A stretch of 64,000 bases of DNA from the NCBI GenBank assembly GCA_963739385.1, contig CAVUAI010000014.1:1-64000 (forward strand). The letters run 5' to 3'. How positions within the stretch are numbered: the stretch's first letter is position 1; every line of letters begins with the position of its first letter. Positions 27,433-37,137 of this stretch are shown here, in pieces. The notes below the pieces were generated by a model that was not told where the DNA came from, ran no database searches, and saw nothing but the letters and a program-made list of their open reading frames with translations. A program made the translations under genes and the position numbers. The stretch is from VAZQ01 sp963739385 (GTDB taxonomy: Bacteria; Pseudomonadota; Alphaproteobacteria; Rhizobiales; Xanthobacteraceae).

Positions 27433-28368
27433 ATGACCTCACACGTTCTGGTTCTCGGGGCCGCCGGGCGACTTGGCTACCGGGCGGCGCAAGCGTTCCG
27501 TGGCGCCGGCTGGAAGGTCACGAGCCTGGTGCGGCCGGGCAGTTCGGCGCGCGCGCCGGCCGGCACCAAGATCGTCGAGGTCGACGCGCTCGATCATGCC
27601 GCGGTGAGCGAAGTCGCGCGCGGCGCCGATGTTGTTCTGCACGCGCTCAACCCATCCCATATCGGCTGGTCGCGGCAGGCCCTGCCGCTCGCCTATTCAG
27701 CCATCACGGCGACGGAAACCGCTGGTGCCACGCTGCTGTTCCCCGGCAATCTATACAATTACGGCTCGCCTCTGCCGCCCGTGATCACCGAGAGCGCGGC
27801 CATGCGTCCTTCATCGCACAAAGGACAGATGCGGGTGGCGATCGAAGATCGCATGGCCGAAGCCGCGGAACGCGGCATGCGCGCCATCGTCGTGCGCGCC
27901 GGAGATTTTTACGGCGGCGGGCACGGATCCTGGCTCGACCTCGTCGTGGCCAAGGAGATCGCCCGCGGTCGCTTGACCTATCCCGGGCGGCTCGACGCGA
28001 CGCACGAATGGACCTATCTGCCCGATCTCGCCGCGGCGATGGTGCGGCTCGCCGCCATGCGCGAAACATTGCCGCCATTCGCCACCTTCGGTTTTTCCGG
28101 CCACGCGGCCACGGGTCACGAATTCACCACCGCGATCGCGCGGGCGGCGCGCAGCAAGCTTCAGGTCAAGCGCATGACCTGGTGGCTCATCCATGCGTTG
28201 CGGCCGCTCGTTCCGCTCTGTCGAGAGTTGTCCGAGATTGCGTATCTCTGGAACGAGCCGCATCGGATCGACGGCGGCAAGCTGGCGGCGGCGATAGGCG
28301 CTGTCCCGCATACACCGCTTGACGTTGCCATCGCACGCGCCCTACAGGACCTCGGCGCAACGGCTTGA
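27433..28368 (+). CDS. NAD-dependent epimerase/dehydratase-like protein
   Basis: A 311-residue short-chain/extended dehydrogenase-fold protein with the Rossmann motif GAAGRLG at residue 8-14. The usual YxxxK is not obvious; NLYNYGSPLPP occupies about residue 105-115, so catalytic activity is uncertain. Substrate unknown. The ATG at 27433 is used. It lies between a Bug protein and an amidohydrolase, which suggests a small catabolic operon. Confidence 0.75.
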   Translation: MTSHVLVLGAAGRLGYRAAQAFRGAGWKVTSLVRPGSSARAPAGTKIVEVDALDHAAVSEVARGADVVLHALNPSHIGWSRQALPLAYSAITATETAGATLLFPGNLYNYGSPLPPVITESAAMRPSSHKGQMRVAIEDRMAEAAERGMRAIVVRAGDFYGGGHGSWLDLVVAKEIARGRLTYPGRLDATHEWTYLPDLAAAMVRLAAMRETLPPFATFGFSGHAATGHEFTTAIARAARSKLQVKRMTWWLIHALRPLVPLCRELSEIAYLWNEPHRIDGGKLAAAIGAVPHTPLDVAIARALQDLGATA

Positions 28369-28412
28369 GACGCGCGAAGGCCGCGGGGATCGGCCAGGGG
28401 AGGAAACCTTCG

Positions 28413-29393
28413 ATGATCGTCGATTTCCAGCACCATTTCACGCCGCAAGAGTTGATGCCGAAGGATCTCGGTCGCCGCAAGCTCGTGTCCTATGACGAGC
28501 ACGGCGCGCCGAGTTTCATCCTGCACTGGATGCTGTTCGACCTCGACGAGCATATCCGTATGATGGACGAGGCCGGCATCGATGTGGCCTTCCTCACCAG
28601 CGCGGCGGGCATGTGCGCCGACATCGACAAGTCGCGCCTCTGCAACGCGAGCGCCAAGAAGGCGGAACGCGACTATCCCGGCCGCTTCATCGGCGCGGCG
28701 CATGCCAACCCGCTCGGCGGAGCGGAGGCGTTTCGCGAGCTCGCACGTTGCAAGCACGAACTCGGCTTTCCCGGCGTGGTGATCACGTCGGAGACAAACG
28801 ACCTCTATCTCGATGCGCCCGAATTCGAGCCGTTCTGGGCCGAGTGCGCCAAGCTCGGGCTGTTCGTGTTCGTTCATCCCGCGCTCAAGCTCAATCAGAC
28901 GCAGCAGTTCGATGGCTACGACACCGCACGCTCGGTCGGCCGGGAATTCTCGCTGGTGATGGCGACGATCCGCCTGATCAATGCGGGCGTGTTCGACCGT
29001 CACCCGAACCTCACCGTCCATATGTCGCATCTTGGCGGCGGCCTGTCGGCGCTGCTCGGGCGCATCCGCTCCTACCAGGACAAGGACTTCTGGGGGACGC
29101 TCGACAACGCCCGCCACGGCAAGAAGGCCAGACACGATTTCGACCACTACATCCGCAACAACATGCTGTTCGACACCGCCGGCTTCTGCGGCGCGATGGG
29201 CGCCGTCAAAGGCGCGCTGATCGAAATCCCGGCGTCGCGCATCGTGTTCGCCACCGACTATCCGCAGGAAATCCGCGAACGCTCGGCGGTGCGCGATTTC
29301 GTGGCCGAGCTGCGGGCGCTCGGCAAGGACGGCGAGGCCATTCTGTCCGGCAATGTCGACAAGCTGCTCAAGCAGCCGGCGAAAGCGGCGTAG
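28413..29393 (+). CDS. amidohydrolase 2 (ACMSD-like) family protein
   Basis: A 326-residue TIM-barrel metal-dependent hydrolase or decarboxylase. It has the N-terminal metal motif FQHHFTP, the central HPAL and HLGGG histidines and the C-terminal metal aspartate in FATDYPQE. The family includes aminocarboxymuconate-semialdehyde decarboxylase and gamma-resorcylate decarboxylase, so an aromatic or ring-cleavage substrate is likely. An SD-like GGGGAGG precedes the ATG. It ends the 26.4-29.4 kb gene set. Confidence 0.86.
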   Translation: MIVDFQHHFTPQELMPKDLGRRKLVSYDEHGAPSFILHWMLFDLDEHIRMMDEAGIDVAFLTSAAGMCADIDKSRLCNASAKKAERDYPGRFIGAAHANPLGGAEAFRELARCKHELGFPGVVITSETNDLYLDAPEFEPFWAECAKLGLFVFVHPALKLNQTQQFDGYDTARSVGREFSLVMATIRLINAGVFDRHPNLTVHMSHLGGGLSALLGRIRSYQDKDFWGTLDNARHGKKARHDFDHYIRNNMLFDTAGFCGAMGAVKGALIEIPASRIVFATDYPQEIRERSAVRDFVAELRALGKDGEAILSGNVDKLLKQPAKAA

Positions 29394-29457
29394 TGTGGCG
29401 CGATAGCGCTTTTCCGGCTGCTCCGCTTTCGCAGGCCATCGCACTTGCGCGATAGCA

Positions 29458-29904
29458 TCATCCCGCCAGATGCTTCTCGATCTCGTGGATGGGAAGCTTG
29501 ACGAAGTCCTTGTCGATCTCGCCGCGCACCGCGGCGCGCAGATTGTGGGAATAGGCCTGCCGCAATACGCCGAGCGCACGCGGCGGCGCGACGATGATCA
29601 GCGACTTGACCTCGCCGGCATTGACCGCGGCGTCGAGATGGCTGGCGAGCGCCTGCAGGAAACGATGCTCCTCCTGCTCGTGCCAATCGGTCTGCTCCAC
29701 GGCACTGCGTCCGCTTCCAACCGAGCTGAAGGAGCGACCGGGCGCGTCGGTCCCCAGTTCATGAGTTTTGCGATCGGGCTGCTCGCGCGCCTCCCGGGTC
29801 TTGAGGTTGAGGAATTTTTCGTCGCCGACGTTCTCCAGCACCAGCGCTTTCTTGCCGTCGCAAACGACGACCCAGTCGCCCTGCCGGATTTTGAGCTTTT
29901 GCAT
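29458..29904 (-). CDS. host attachment family protein
   Basis: A 148-residue member of the family named after the Agrobacterium attachment protein (Pfam host_attach). It starts MQKLKIRQGDWVVVCDGKKA and carries the conserved VAPPRALGVLRQ block near residue 100. The family is widespread in non-plant-associated bacteria and probably has a general enzymatic or binding role; attachment should not be inferred. It is a single gene converging with the amidohydrolase. Confidence 0.85.
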   Translation of the reverse strand: MQKLKIRQGDWVVVCDGKKALVLENVGDEKFLNLKTREAREQPDRKTHELGTDAPGRSFSSVGSGRSAVEQTDWHEQEEHRFLQALASHLDAAVNAGEVKSLIIVAPPRALGVLRQAYSHNLRAAVRGEIDKDFVKLPIHEIEKHLAG

Positions 29905-30000
29905 GCAAGACCTCCCGCACGATCCGCGATCATACCGCGGCAACGCCGTGGTTTCCTCGTCCTGGTCGATGTTCCGGTGGCAGAACGCGTGGGGGCCGAT

Positions 30001-31686
30001 TCAGTTGCCGGCCGCGAGCAACCGCCGGGCGATCACCTGCGCCTGGATCTCGGCGGCGCCCTCGAAAATACTGAGAATGCGGGCATCGCAGAGGATGCGC
30101 GAAACCGGAAATTCGAGCGCGAACCCGTTGCCGCCGTGGATCTGCACGGCATTGTCGGCATTCGCCCACGCCACGCGGGCGGCTAGCAGCTTGGCCATGC
30201 CGGCCTCGAGATCACAGCGCTTGCCGGAGTCCTTCTGACGCGCGGCGAAATAAGTGAGCTGGCGCGCAATCATGATTTCGACCGCCATCATCGCGATTTT
30301 GTCTGCGACCCGCGGGAAACCGATGATCGGCTGGCCGAACTGATGGCGCTGCTGGGCGTAGTCGAGAGCCTGCTCCATGGCCGCCTGCGCCACGCCGATC
30401 GCGCGCGCCGCGGTCTGGATGCGCGCGGATTCGAAGGTCTGCATGAGCTGACGAAAGCCCTGCCCCTCGACGCCCCCGAGCAGGTTTTCCGCCTTCACCT
30501 CGAAGCCGTCGAAGGCGATCTCGTACTCTTTCATGCCGCGATAGCCGAGCACCTCGATCTCGGTGCCGGACATGCCGGCCGCCGGAAACGGATCTGCATC
30601 GGTGCCGCGCGGCTTCTCCGCCAGCAGCATGGAAAGCCCGCGATGGCCAGGCTCGCTCGGATTGGTCCGCACCAGCAGCGTCATCAGGTCGGCCCGCACC
30701 GGATGCGTGATCCACGTCTTGTTGCCCTGGACCTTGTAGACATCGCCGTCCCGCCCGGCCCGCGTCTTGAGCGACGCAAGATCGGAGCCGGTATTCGGCT
30801 CGGTGAATACGGCCGTCGGCAGCACTTCTCCGGCTGCGAGCTTCGGCAACCAGTGACGCTTCTGCTCCTCGGTTCCGCCGCCGATGATCAGCTCGGCCGC
30901 GATTTCGGAACGCGTGCCGAGCGAACCCACTCCGATATAGCCGCGGGAGAGCTCCTCCGAAACGACGCACATCGCCTCCTTGCCCAGGCCCAGGCCGCCG
31001 TAGTCTTCCGGGATGGTGAGGCCGAACACGCCGAGCTCGGACATCTGCGCCAGGACTTCGAGCGGAATGTAGCTGTTGGTACGGTGCCATTGCTGCGCGT
31101 GCGGCACGACCTCGCTATCGGCGAACTTGCGCATCTCCTCGCGCATCGTCGTCAGCGTCTCGTCCAGCGCGCAGTCGCCTACGGTGGCACCGTGATGAGC
31201 CTGCATCAGCTCGACCAACCGGGCGCGGCGCTCGACATTGCGCGAGCCGGCCACGTCTTGCAGGAGAGGGCCGAGACGCCTGGCTACGGCCTCGGGCGCA
31301 AGCCCGAGATCGGCAGGGCGCACGATCTCGCCCTGACTCATGGGAATGCCGCCCTGAATCTGGGCGAGGTATTCGCCGATCCCGATCGAGACGAGCAGTT
31401 CCTCAATTTCGCCGAGCCCGCCGGCGGCATGCATGCGCTCGGCATAGGCCGCCAGCTGCCGGATGGATTCGACATAGGTCGCGAGCCAGGCGAGGCCATG
31501 GGTCGCGCGCTGCTCCCGATCGAGCAGCCCGTCATCCATGGAATTGCCAACCATGACGCGCTGGCGCACCGCCGCAGTCGCCTCCGCGAGCAACGCTTCC
31601 ACGGCGGAGGTCGCCCCGCGCGCGAGCGCGATCAGTTTGGCTGCGGAGTCTCGGGTTTGCGCGGTGTCCAGCATCGACGGTTCCAT
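30001..31686 (-). CDS. mcd: methylsuccinyl-CoA dehydrogenase (ethylmalonyl-CoA pathway)
   Basis: At 561 residues this acyl-CoA dehydrogenase has an extra N-terminal region of about 150 residues, including HGLAWLATYVESIRQL, that ordinary acyl-CoA dehydrogenases lack. This length and the blocks FTEPNTGSDLASLKTR, SGTEIEVLGYRGMKEYEI and WANADNAVQIHGGNGFALEF match what is known of Mcd of Rhodobacter. Mcd oxidises (2S)-methylsuccinyl-CoA to mesaconyl-CoA. Ccr and Ecm lie 12-17 kb away and EtfAB is also in the window. ATG at 31674 is an alternative start. Confidence 0.85.
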   Translation of the reverse strand: MEPSMLDTAQTRDSAAKLIALARGATSAVEALLAEATAAVRQRVMVGNSMDDGLLDREQRATHGLAWLATYVESIRQLAAYAERMHAAGGLGEIEELLVSIGIGEYLAQIQGGIPMSQGEIVRPADLGLAPEAVARRLGPLLQDVAGSRNVERRARLVELMQAHHGATVGDCALDETLTTMREEMRKFADSEVVPHAQQWHRTNSYIPLEVLAQMSELGVFGLTIPEDYGGLGLGKEAMCVVSEELSRGYIGVGSLGTRSEIAAELIIGGGTEEQKRHWLPKLAAGEVLPTAVFTEPNTGSDLASLKTRAGRDGDVYKVQGNKTWITHPVRADLMTLLVRTNPSEPGHRGLSMLLAEKPRGTDADPFPAAGMSGTEIEVLGYRGMKEYEIAFDGFEVKAENLLGGVEGQGFRQLMQTFESARIQTAARAIGVAQAAMEQALDYAQQRHQFGQPIIGFPRVADKIAMMAVEIMIARQLTYFAARQKDSGKRCDLEAGMAKLLAARVAWANADNAVQIHGGNGFALEFPVSRILCDARILSIFEGAAEIQAQVIARRLLAAGN

Positions 31687-32050
31687 AAGTAATCCGAAGG
31701 CGCGTCACGCTGTCGGACATTTGAACCCTGACAATCGTGCAAGACTACGCGTGCAGTGCACAAATGCAACGGAGCGAGACGATATTTGATAGCTCTGCTG
31801 CGAGTTTGCGCATCGCTGCTGCGTTATTGACCAGCGGTCGCGGGCCCCGAACCTCGCCCCGGCGCCATGTGCTCCGCCAGCTCTGGACAGGCGTCGAGCC
31901 GCTTGATCGGGCCTTGCAACATTGGCATCGGGGTTGCTGAGGGAACGCAGTCCCAGCTTCGGTGGCATGCGACGCCAAAGCGCAAATGATCTGTGACTTG
32001 CAAGGGTCGCGCGAAGCGCGCAATTGAGGGAGCGGGCTGGGGATTCTCCG
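31687..32050. other. intergenic region with no recognised gene
   Basis: About 360 bases between the divergent mcd and brkB genes. No reading frame with family-like sequence, no RNA gene and no clear promoter consensus was found. It is somewhat AT-richer near 31740-31810 and probably carries promoters for both genes. Confidence 0.5.
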
Positions 32051-32890
32051 ATGCGACGAGCCTTCGAGATCGCCCTCGACGCGTATTGGCGCTTTCTGGC
32101 CGATGACGGCTGGGCGATCGCAAGCCATATCGCGCTCTCGGCGCTGATGGCGATGTTTCCGTTTTTCATCGTGCTCACATCGCTTGCCGGCCTGTTCGGC
32201 TCGAACGATCTCGCCGACGAGGTGGCGAGATTGCTGCTGGCGGCATGGCCCGAGGAGGTGGCGGCGCCGCTCGCGCAGGAGATTCACAGCGTGCTCACCA
32301 CGACGCATACCGGTGCGCTCACCCTTGGCGTCGTGTTCGCGGTCTTCTTCGCATCGAGCGGGGTCGAGAGCCTTCGCATCGGTCTCAACCGCGCCTACGG
32401 CGTCCTCGAAACCCGCCACTGGATTCTGCTGCGGCTCGAATCGATCGGCTACGTGCTGGTGGCTGCGGCCGGCCTCCTGACCTTGGGCTTTTTCATCGTC
32501 CTGGGCCCGCTACTGTTTCGGACCGCGCTGCGATATGCTCCCTGGCTTGCCCCGCTCGAAGGCACCTTCACCATCTTCCGCTTCGGCATCGCGATCGTCG
32601 TTCTGACCATCGCGCTGTTCGTCGCCCACAAATGGTTGCCGGCCGGCCGGCGCCGGGTGATCGAGATTCTGCCTGGCATCGTCGCCACCCTTGTTCTCTG
32701 GCTTGTCGCCGGCGTCGCCTTCGGCCGCTACCTTGCGGAATTCTCGTTTACCTATGTGAGCTACTATGCCGGCCTCGCCTCGGCGATGATCGCGCTGGTG
32801 TTCTTGTATTGGACGGCATCGATCTTCATCTACGGCGCCGCGCTTAACGCCGCTATATTCCGCCCGCGCGCCAAGGACGGCGCGCCCTAG
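32051..32890 (+). CDS. YihY/BrkB family membrane protein
   Basis: A 279-residue inner-membrane protein with six predicted TM helices and the family features SALMAMFPFFI near the N-terminus and YYAGLASAMIALVFLYW near residue 240. Once called ribonuclease BN by error, the family has an unproven role in envelope function or transport. ATG at 32051 chosen; a TTG start nine codons earlier is possible. Confidence 0.88.
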   Translation: MRRAFEIALDAYWRFLADDGWAIASHIALSALMAMFPFFIVLTSLAGLFGSNDLADEVARLLLAAWPEEVAAPLAQEIHSVLTTTHTGALTLGVVFAVFFASSGVESLRIGLNRAYGVLETRHWILLRLESIGYVLVAAAGLLTLGFFIVLGPLLFRTALRYAPWLAPLEGTFTIFRFGIAIVVLTIALFVAHKWLPAGRRRVIEILPGIVATLVLWLVAGVAFGRYLAEFSFTYVSYYAGLASAMIALVFLYWTASIFIYGAALNAAIFRPRAKDGAP

Positions 32891-32935
32891 CAGACGTGCC
32901 CCGGCCGTTTCGGGAATATCGTGGCGAGTGGCATC

Positions 32936-34301
32936 CTATGCAGCCGCGAGCCTTGCCGCCGCAGCCTTGAAGCGCGCCTCGATGTCCGGCCGCAGCTTGT
33001 GACGGCCCTCTTCCACCACCGTTTCGCCGCCGACCAGCACAGTCTTCACCGCGCGTCGTCCGGCGACGAAAATCCAGGCGTCGAGCCAGCGGTCGCCGTC
33101 ACGCGCCACCAGGTCGGGATGATTTTCGTCGAGCAGCACGATGTCGGCGCGCGAGCCGACGGCGAGCGAACCGATCGGCCGCTGCAGCGCCTGCGAACCG
33201 GCCGCGAGCGCGCTGGCATAGAGCCGCCGTCCGGTCAATTCCCGCTCGGAAACCGTCATGACGTTGCGCGCGCGCCGCGCCAGCCGCTGTCCGTATTCCA
33301 GTTGCCGCAGCTCTGCCGCGGCGTCGATCTGGATGTTCGAATCGGTGCCGACGCCGAAGCGCCCCCCGGCTGTCAGAAAGCCGGCGCCGTCGAAAATGCC
33401 GTCGCCGAGCGACGCTTCGGTCAGCGGGCACAGGCCGGCCACGGCACCGGACGCCGCCAACGCCGCCACCTCCGCTGCCGTGGTGTGGGTCGCGTGGATC
33501 ACGCACCAGCGCGAATTGAGCTTCGGCATTATCCAACAGCCATTCCACCGGACGACGGCCGAGCGCCGCGACACATGCCTCCACCTCCCCGGCCTGCTCG
33601 GCGGCGTGGATATGAATCGGCCCGTCGGCCATCGCTTCGCAAACCGCGCGCAGGCTCGCGGGTGTCACCGCCCGCAGCGAATGCGGGGCGATGCCGACGC
33701 GCGCCGCCGGCAGGGCAGCCACGATCGCACGGCTACGTTCCACGATTACATGGAAGCGATCGGGATCGTTGATGAAACGGCGCTGACCTGCAACGGGCGG
33801 CGCGCCACCAAATCCGCCATTGGCGTAGAACGAAGGCAACAGGGTCAGGCCGATCTGGCTTCGGGCACTGGCGGCCGCGATCCGGTTGGCCATTTCTCCG
33901 ACATCGGAATAGGGCCGGCCATCGACGTCATGGTGCAGATAGTGGAACTCGCCAACCGTGGTGAAGCCGGTTTCCAGCATCTCCATGTAGGCGAAGGCTG
34001 CGATCGCCTCGACGTCGTCGGGAGAGAGATGCTGCAGGAACCGGTACATCACCTCGCGCCAGGTCCAGAAGCTGTCGGCGGTCGGCCCGCGACGTTCCGC
34101 CAGCCCGGCCATGCCGCGCTGGAATGCATGGCAGTGCAGATTAGGCAGGCCCGGAACGGCGATTCCGGCGGTGTGGTGCGCGTCATTTCGCGCTGCCGCT
34201 TCGGCGACCGCGACAATGACGCCGTCATCGACCGCGATGCGGACATCGCGCGCCCATCCGGACGGCAGCAGGGCATGGTCGAAAAACAGCTCGCGTCGCA
34301 A
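32936..34301 (-). pseudogene. hutF: formimidoylglutamate deiminase HutF, frameshifted
   Basis: HutF removes ammonia from N-formimino-glutamate to give N-formylglutamate. The N-terminal part (34301 to about 33520) has the metal motif LHCHAF and the C-terminal part (about 33519 to 32936) has GVGTDSNIQ, but they lie in frames offset by one base. Skipping one base near 33520 (an extra C on the coding strand, next to CAATTC) rejoins them as a 454-residue enzyme whose junction has the family spacing (WLLDNA, then RWCVIHATHT). It may be a real pseudogene or an assembly error. The proposed start is a TTG with GGGAG upstream. It is divergent from hutI. Confidence 0.85.
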
Positions 34302-34395
34302 ATGTCGCGCTCCCGCCGTGTTGGACGCGGCATGGCGCTCGACAATAGTCGTGGGCGCGCAATTATGTATAGAGGGTCGGGCTCACGAGGATGCC

Positions 34396-35601
34396 ATGCG
34401 ATTCGACACCATCTGGCTCGACGCGCGTCTTGCAACGCTTTCGCCTGATCGAGCCGGCCTGGGCGTGGTGGAGCGCGGCGCGGTCGCCGCCGCCGCGGGA
34501 CGAGTTGCCTATGCGGGTCCGGTCGCGGACCTGCCTTCCGGCTGGGATGCGATCGAGCGCGTGCCCCTCGACGGCCGCTGGATCACCCCCGGATTGATCG
34601 ATTGCCACACTCATCTGGTCTATGCGGGAGACCGGGCGCACGAATTCGAGCTGCGCCTGGCCGGCGCCTCCTATGAGGATATCGCGCGCGCCGGCGGCGG
34701 CATTCTCTCGACGGTCAAGGCGACGCGCGCCGCCAGCGAAGACGATCTCGTACATGCGAGCTTGCCGCGTCTCGACCGATTGCTCGCGGAAGGGGTCACC
34801 ACCGTCGAGATCAAGTCGGGCTATGGGCTCGACCCCGACACCGAAATGCGGATGCTGCGGGCGGCGCGGCGCCTCGGGCGCGAGCGCGACATCGATGTCG
34901 TCACAAGCTTTCTCGGCGCGCATGCCCTGCCTCCAGAGGCCGGCGGCGACAAGGAGCGCTACATCGACGAGGTCTGCGCGATCATCCCGGCCATCGCCCG
35001 CGGCCAGCTGGTGGATGCCGTCGATGCGTTCTGCGAGACCATTGCGTTCTCGCCCGAGCAGACCGCGCGGGTGTTTACGGCGGCGCGGGCAGCCGGGTTG
35101 CCGGTCAAGCTGCACGCCGATCAGCTCACCAACCTGCACGGAGCGAAGCTCGCCGCCGAGCACGGGGCGCTGTCTGCCGACCATCTCGAATACACGGACG
35201 AGGATGGGGTCGCCGCCATGGCGCACGCCGGTACCGTCGCCGTGCTGCTGCCAGGTGCGTTCTATGTGCTGCGGGAAAGGCAACCGCCGCCAGTCGACGC
35301 CTTGCGACGAAGGCGCGTGCCGATCGCTGTTGCGACCGACAGCAATCCTGGCACGTCGCCGATCACTTCGCTGCTCACGGTCCTGAGCATGGCGGCGACG
35401 CTGTTCGGCCTTACCGTCGACGAGGTCATTGCCGGTGTCACGCGGGAAGCGGCCCGCGCGCTCGGCCGTCTCGACTACGTCGGCACGCTCGAGCGCGGCA
35501 AATGGTGCGACCTCGCCATCTGGGACATCGAGCGTCCGGCCGAGCTTGCCTATCGTATCGGCTTCAATCCACTGCATCGCCGGGTGCGGAGAGGGCGATG
35601 A
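34396..35601 (+). CDS. hutI: imidazolonepropionase
   Basis: A 401-residue amidohydrolase that opens the ring of 4-imidazolone-5-propanoate to N-formimino-glutamate. Metal-binding DCHTHLV, the conserved KLHADQL, ADHLEY and ATDSNPGTS blocks are all present. ATG at 34396 has GAGG five bases upstream. The stop overlaps the hutH start (ATGA), so hutIHGU are one operon. No frame damage is seen in this gene. Confidence 0.95.
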   Translation: MRFDTIWLDARLATLSPDRAGLGVVERGAVAAAAGRVAYAGPVADLPSGWDAIERVPLDGRWITPGLIDCHTHLVYAGDRAHEFELRLAGASYEDIARAGGGILSTVKATRAASEDDLVHASLPRLDRLLAEGVTTVEIKSGYGLDPDTEMRMLRAARRLGRERDIDVVTSFLGAHALPPEAGGDKERYIDEVCAIIPAIARGQLVDAVDAFCETIAFSPEQTARVFTAARAAGLPVKLHADQLTNLHGAKLAAEHGALSADHLEYTDEDGVAAMAHAGTVAVLLPGAFYVLRERQPPPVDALRRRRVPIAVATDSNPGTSPITSLLTVLSMAATLFGLTVDEVIAGVTREAARALGRLDYVGTLERGKWCDLAIWDIERPAELAYRIGFNPLHRRVRRGR

Positions 35602-37137
35602 CGATCACCCTGCGGCCCGGTCGCGCGACCCTCGCCGATTGGCGCGCGGTGGCCGACGGCGCGGGCGTTTGCCTCGATCGCGCCGCGATACCGGCAATCG
35701 AGGCGGGGGCGCGCACGGTCGAGGCAATCGTCGCGCGCGGCGCGCCGGTCTATGGCATCAATACTGGTTTCGGCAAGCTCGCGAGCGTGCGGATCGGGCC
35801 CGCGGACCTCGCGACCCTCCAACGCAATATCGTCCTCTCGCACGCGGCAGGCGTGGGCGAGCCGACGCGGGCATCGAACGTGCGGCTGATGATGGCGCTT
35901 AAGCTCGCGAGCCTCGGCCACGGCGCTTCCGGCGTGCGGGCGCAGACCGTCGCCATGCTGGAAGCCATGCTGGAGCGCGACGTCATTCCCGTGATCCCGG
36001 GACAGGGCTCGGTCGGGACGTCCGGCGATCTCGCTCCGCTTGCCCATCTCGCGGCGGCGATGCTCGGCGTCGGTCAAATCCGCTTCGCCGGAGAGACCGT
36101 GCCGGCGCAGGATGCGCTCGCGCGTGCGGGCCTCGCGCCAATCGTGTTTGGGCCCAAGGAAGGGCTCGCGCTTCTCAACGGCACCCAGTTTTCGACCGCG
36201 GAAGCATTGGCCAACCTGTTCGCCATCGAACGGGTGTTCCACGCGGCGCTCGTGACCGGCGCGCTCTCGACCGATGCGGCCAAAGGCTCCGATACGCCCT
36301 TCGATGCGCGCATTCACGCCCTGCGTGGCCACCACGGCCAGATCGAGGTCGCCGCCGCCTTGCGCGCACTGATGGCCGGCAGCTCGATCCGCGCCTCGCA
36401 TCTGGTCAACGACGACCGCGTGCAGGATCCTTATTGCCTGCGCTGCCAGCCGCAGGTGATGGGCGCAGTGCTCGGGCTCGCCCGGCAGGCGACGAGCACG
36501 CTGACAACGGAGGCGAACGGCGTCTCCGACAACCCGCTCATCTTCGCCGAGACCGGCGAGGCGCTGTCCGGCGGCAACTTTCACGGCGAGCCGGTGGCCT
36601 TCGCCGCCGACACGCTGGCGATGGCGACCTGCGAGATCGGCTCGCTCGCCGAGCGGCGCATCGCCATGCTCATCGACCCCGCGCTGTCGGGCCTGCCGGC
36701 CTTCCTCACGCCGCGGCCCGGTCTCAATTCGGGACTGATGCTGGCGCAGGTGACGGCGGCGGCACTGGTTTCCGAGAACAAGCAGCGGGCGCATCCCGCG
36801 AGCGTCGAATTCGATCCCGACCTGCGCCAACCAGGAGGACCATGTGGCGATGTCGGCGCACGGCGCACGCCGGCTCGCGGCCATGGCGGAGAATGTTGCC
36901 CACGTCGTTGCGATCGAGCTCATCGCCGCCGCACAGGGCTGCGACTTCCATGCGCCGCTGACCTCGAGCGCGCCGCTCGAGCGGGTGCGGGCGCTGCTCC
37001 GCGCCCGCGTCGCGCGGCTCGACCACGACCGCTACCTCGCCCCCGACATCGCGGCTGCGGCCGATCTCGTGCGTTCCGGCGCGCTCGTCGCCGCAGCCGA
37101 CGTGATGCTGCCCGGCTTTGAAGGATCGCCCGCATGA
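35598..37137 (+). pseudogene. hutH: histidine ammonia-lyase HutH, frameshifted and with altered MIO triad
   Basis: HutH deaminates histidine to urocanate using an MIO cofactor normally built from Ala-Ser-Gly. This copy reads Thr141-Ser142-Gly143 (GSVGTSGDLAPL). The frame is intact to Ser402, then an extra A in GAATTC near 36808 shifts it. Restoring one base rejoins ASVDSIPT with CANQEDHVAMSAHGARR, the usual order, and yields 512 residues. The shifted frame continues open to 37121 as a nonsense tail. It overlaps hutG by 4 bases (ATGA). See findings for the assembly-error alternative. Confidence 0.88.

Noticed and set aside
34302..34395. HutC-type operator between hutF and hutI
   Set aside because: The short TTATGTATA sequence is suggestive but has no clear dyad; no hutC gene is in the window.
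36844..37137. Separate small gene at the 3-prime end of hutH
   Set aside because: It is the in-frame C-terminus of HutH displaced by a one-base insertion.
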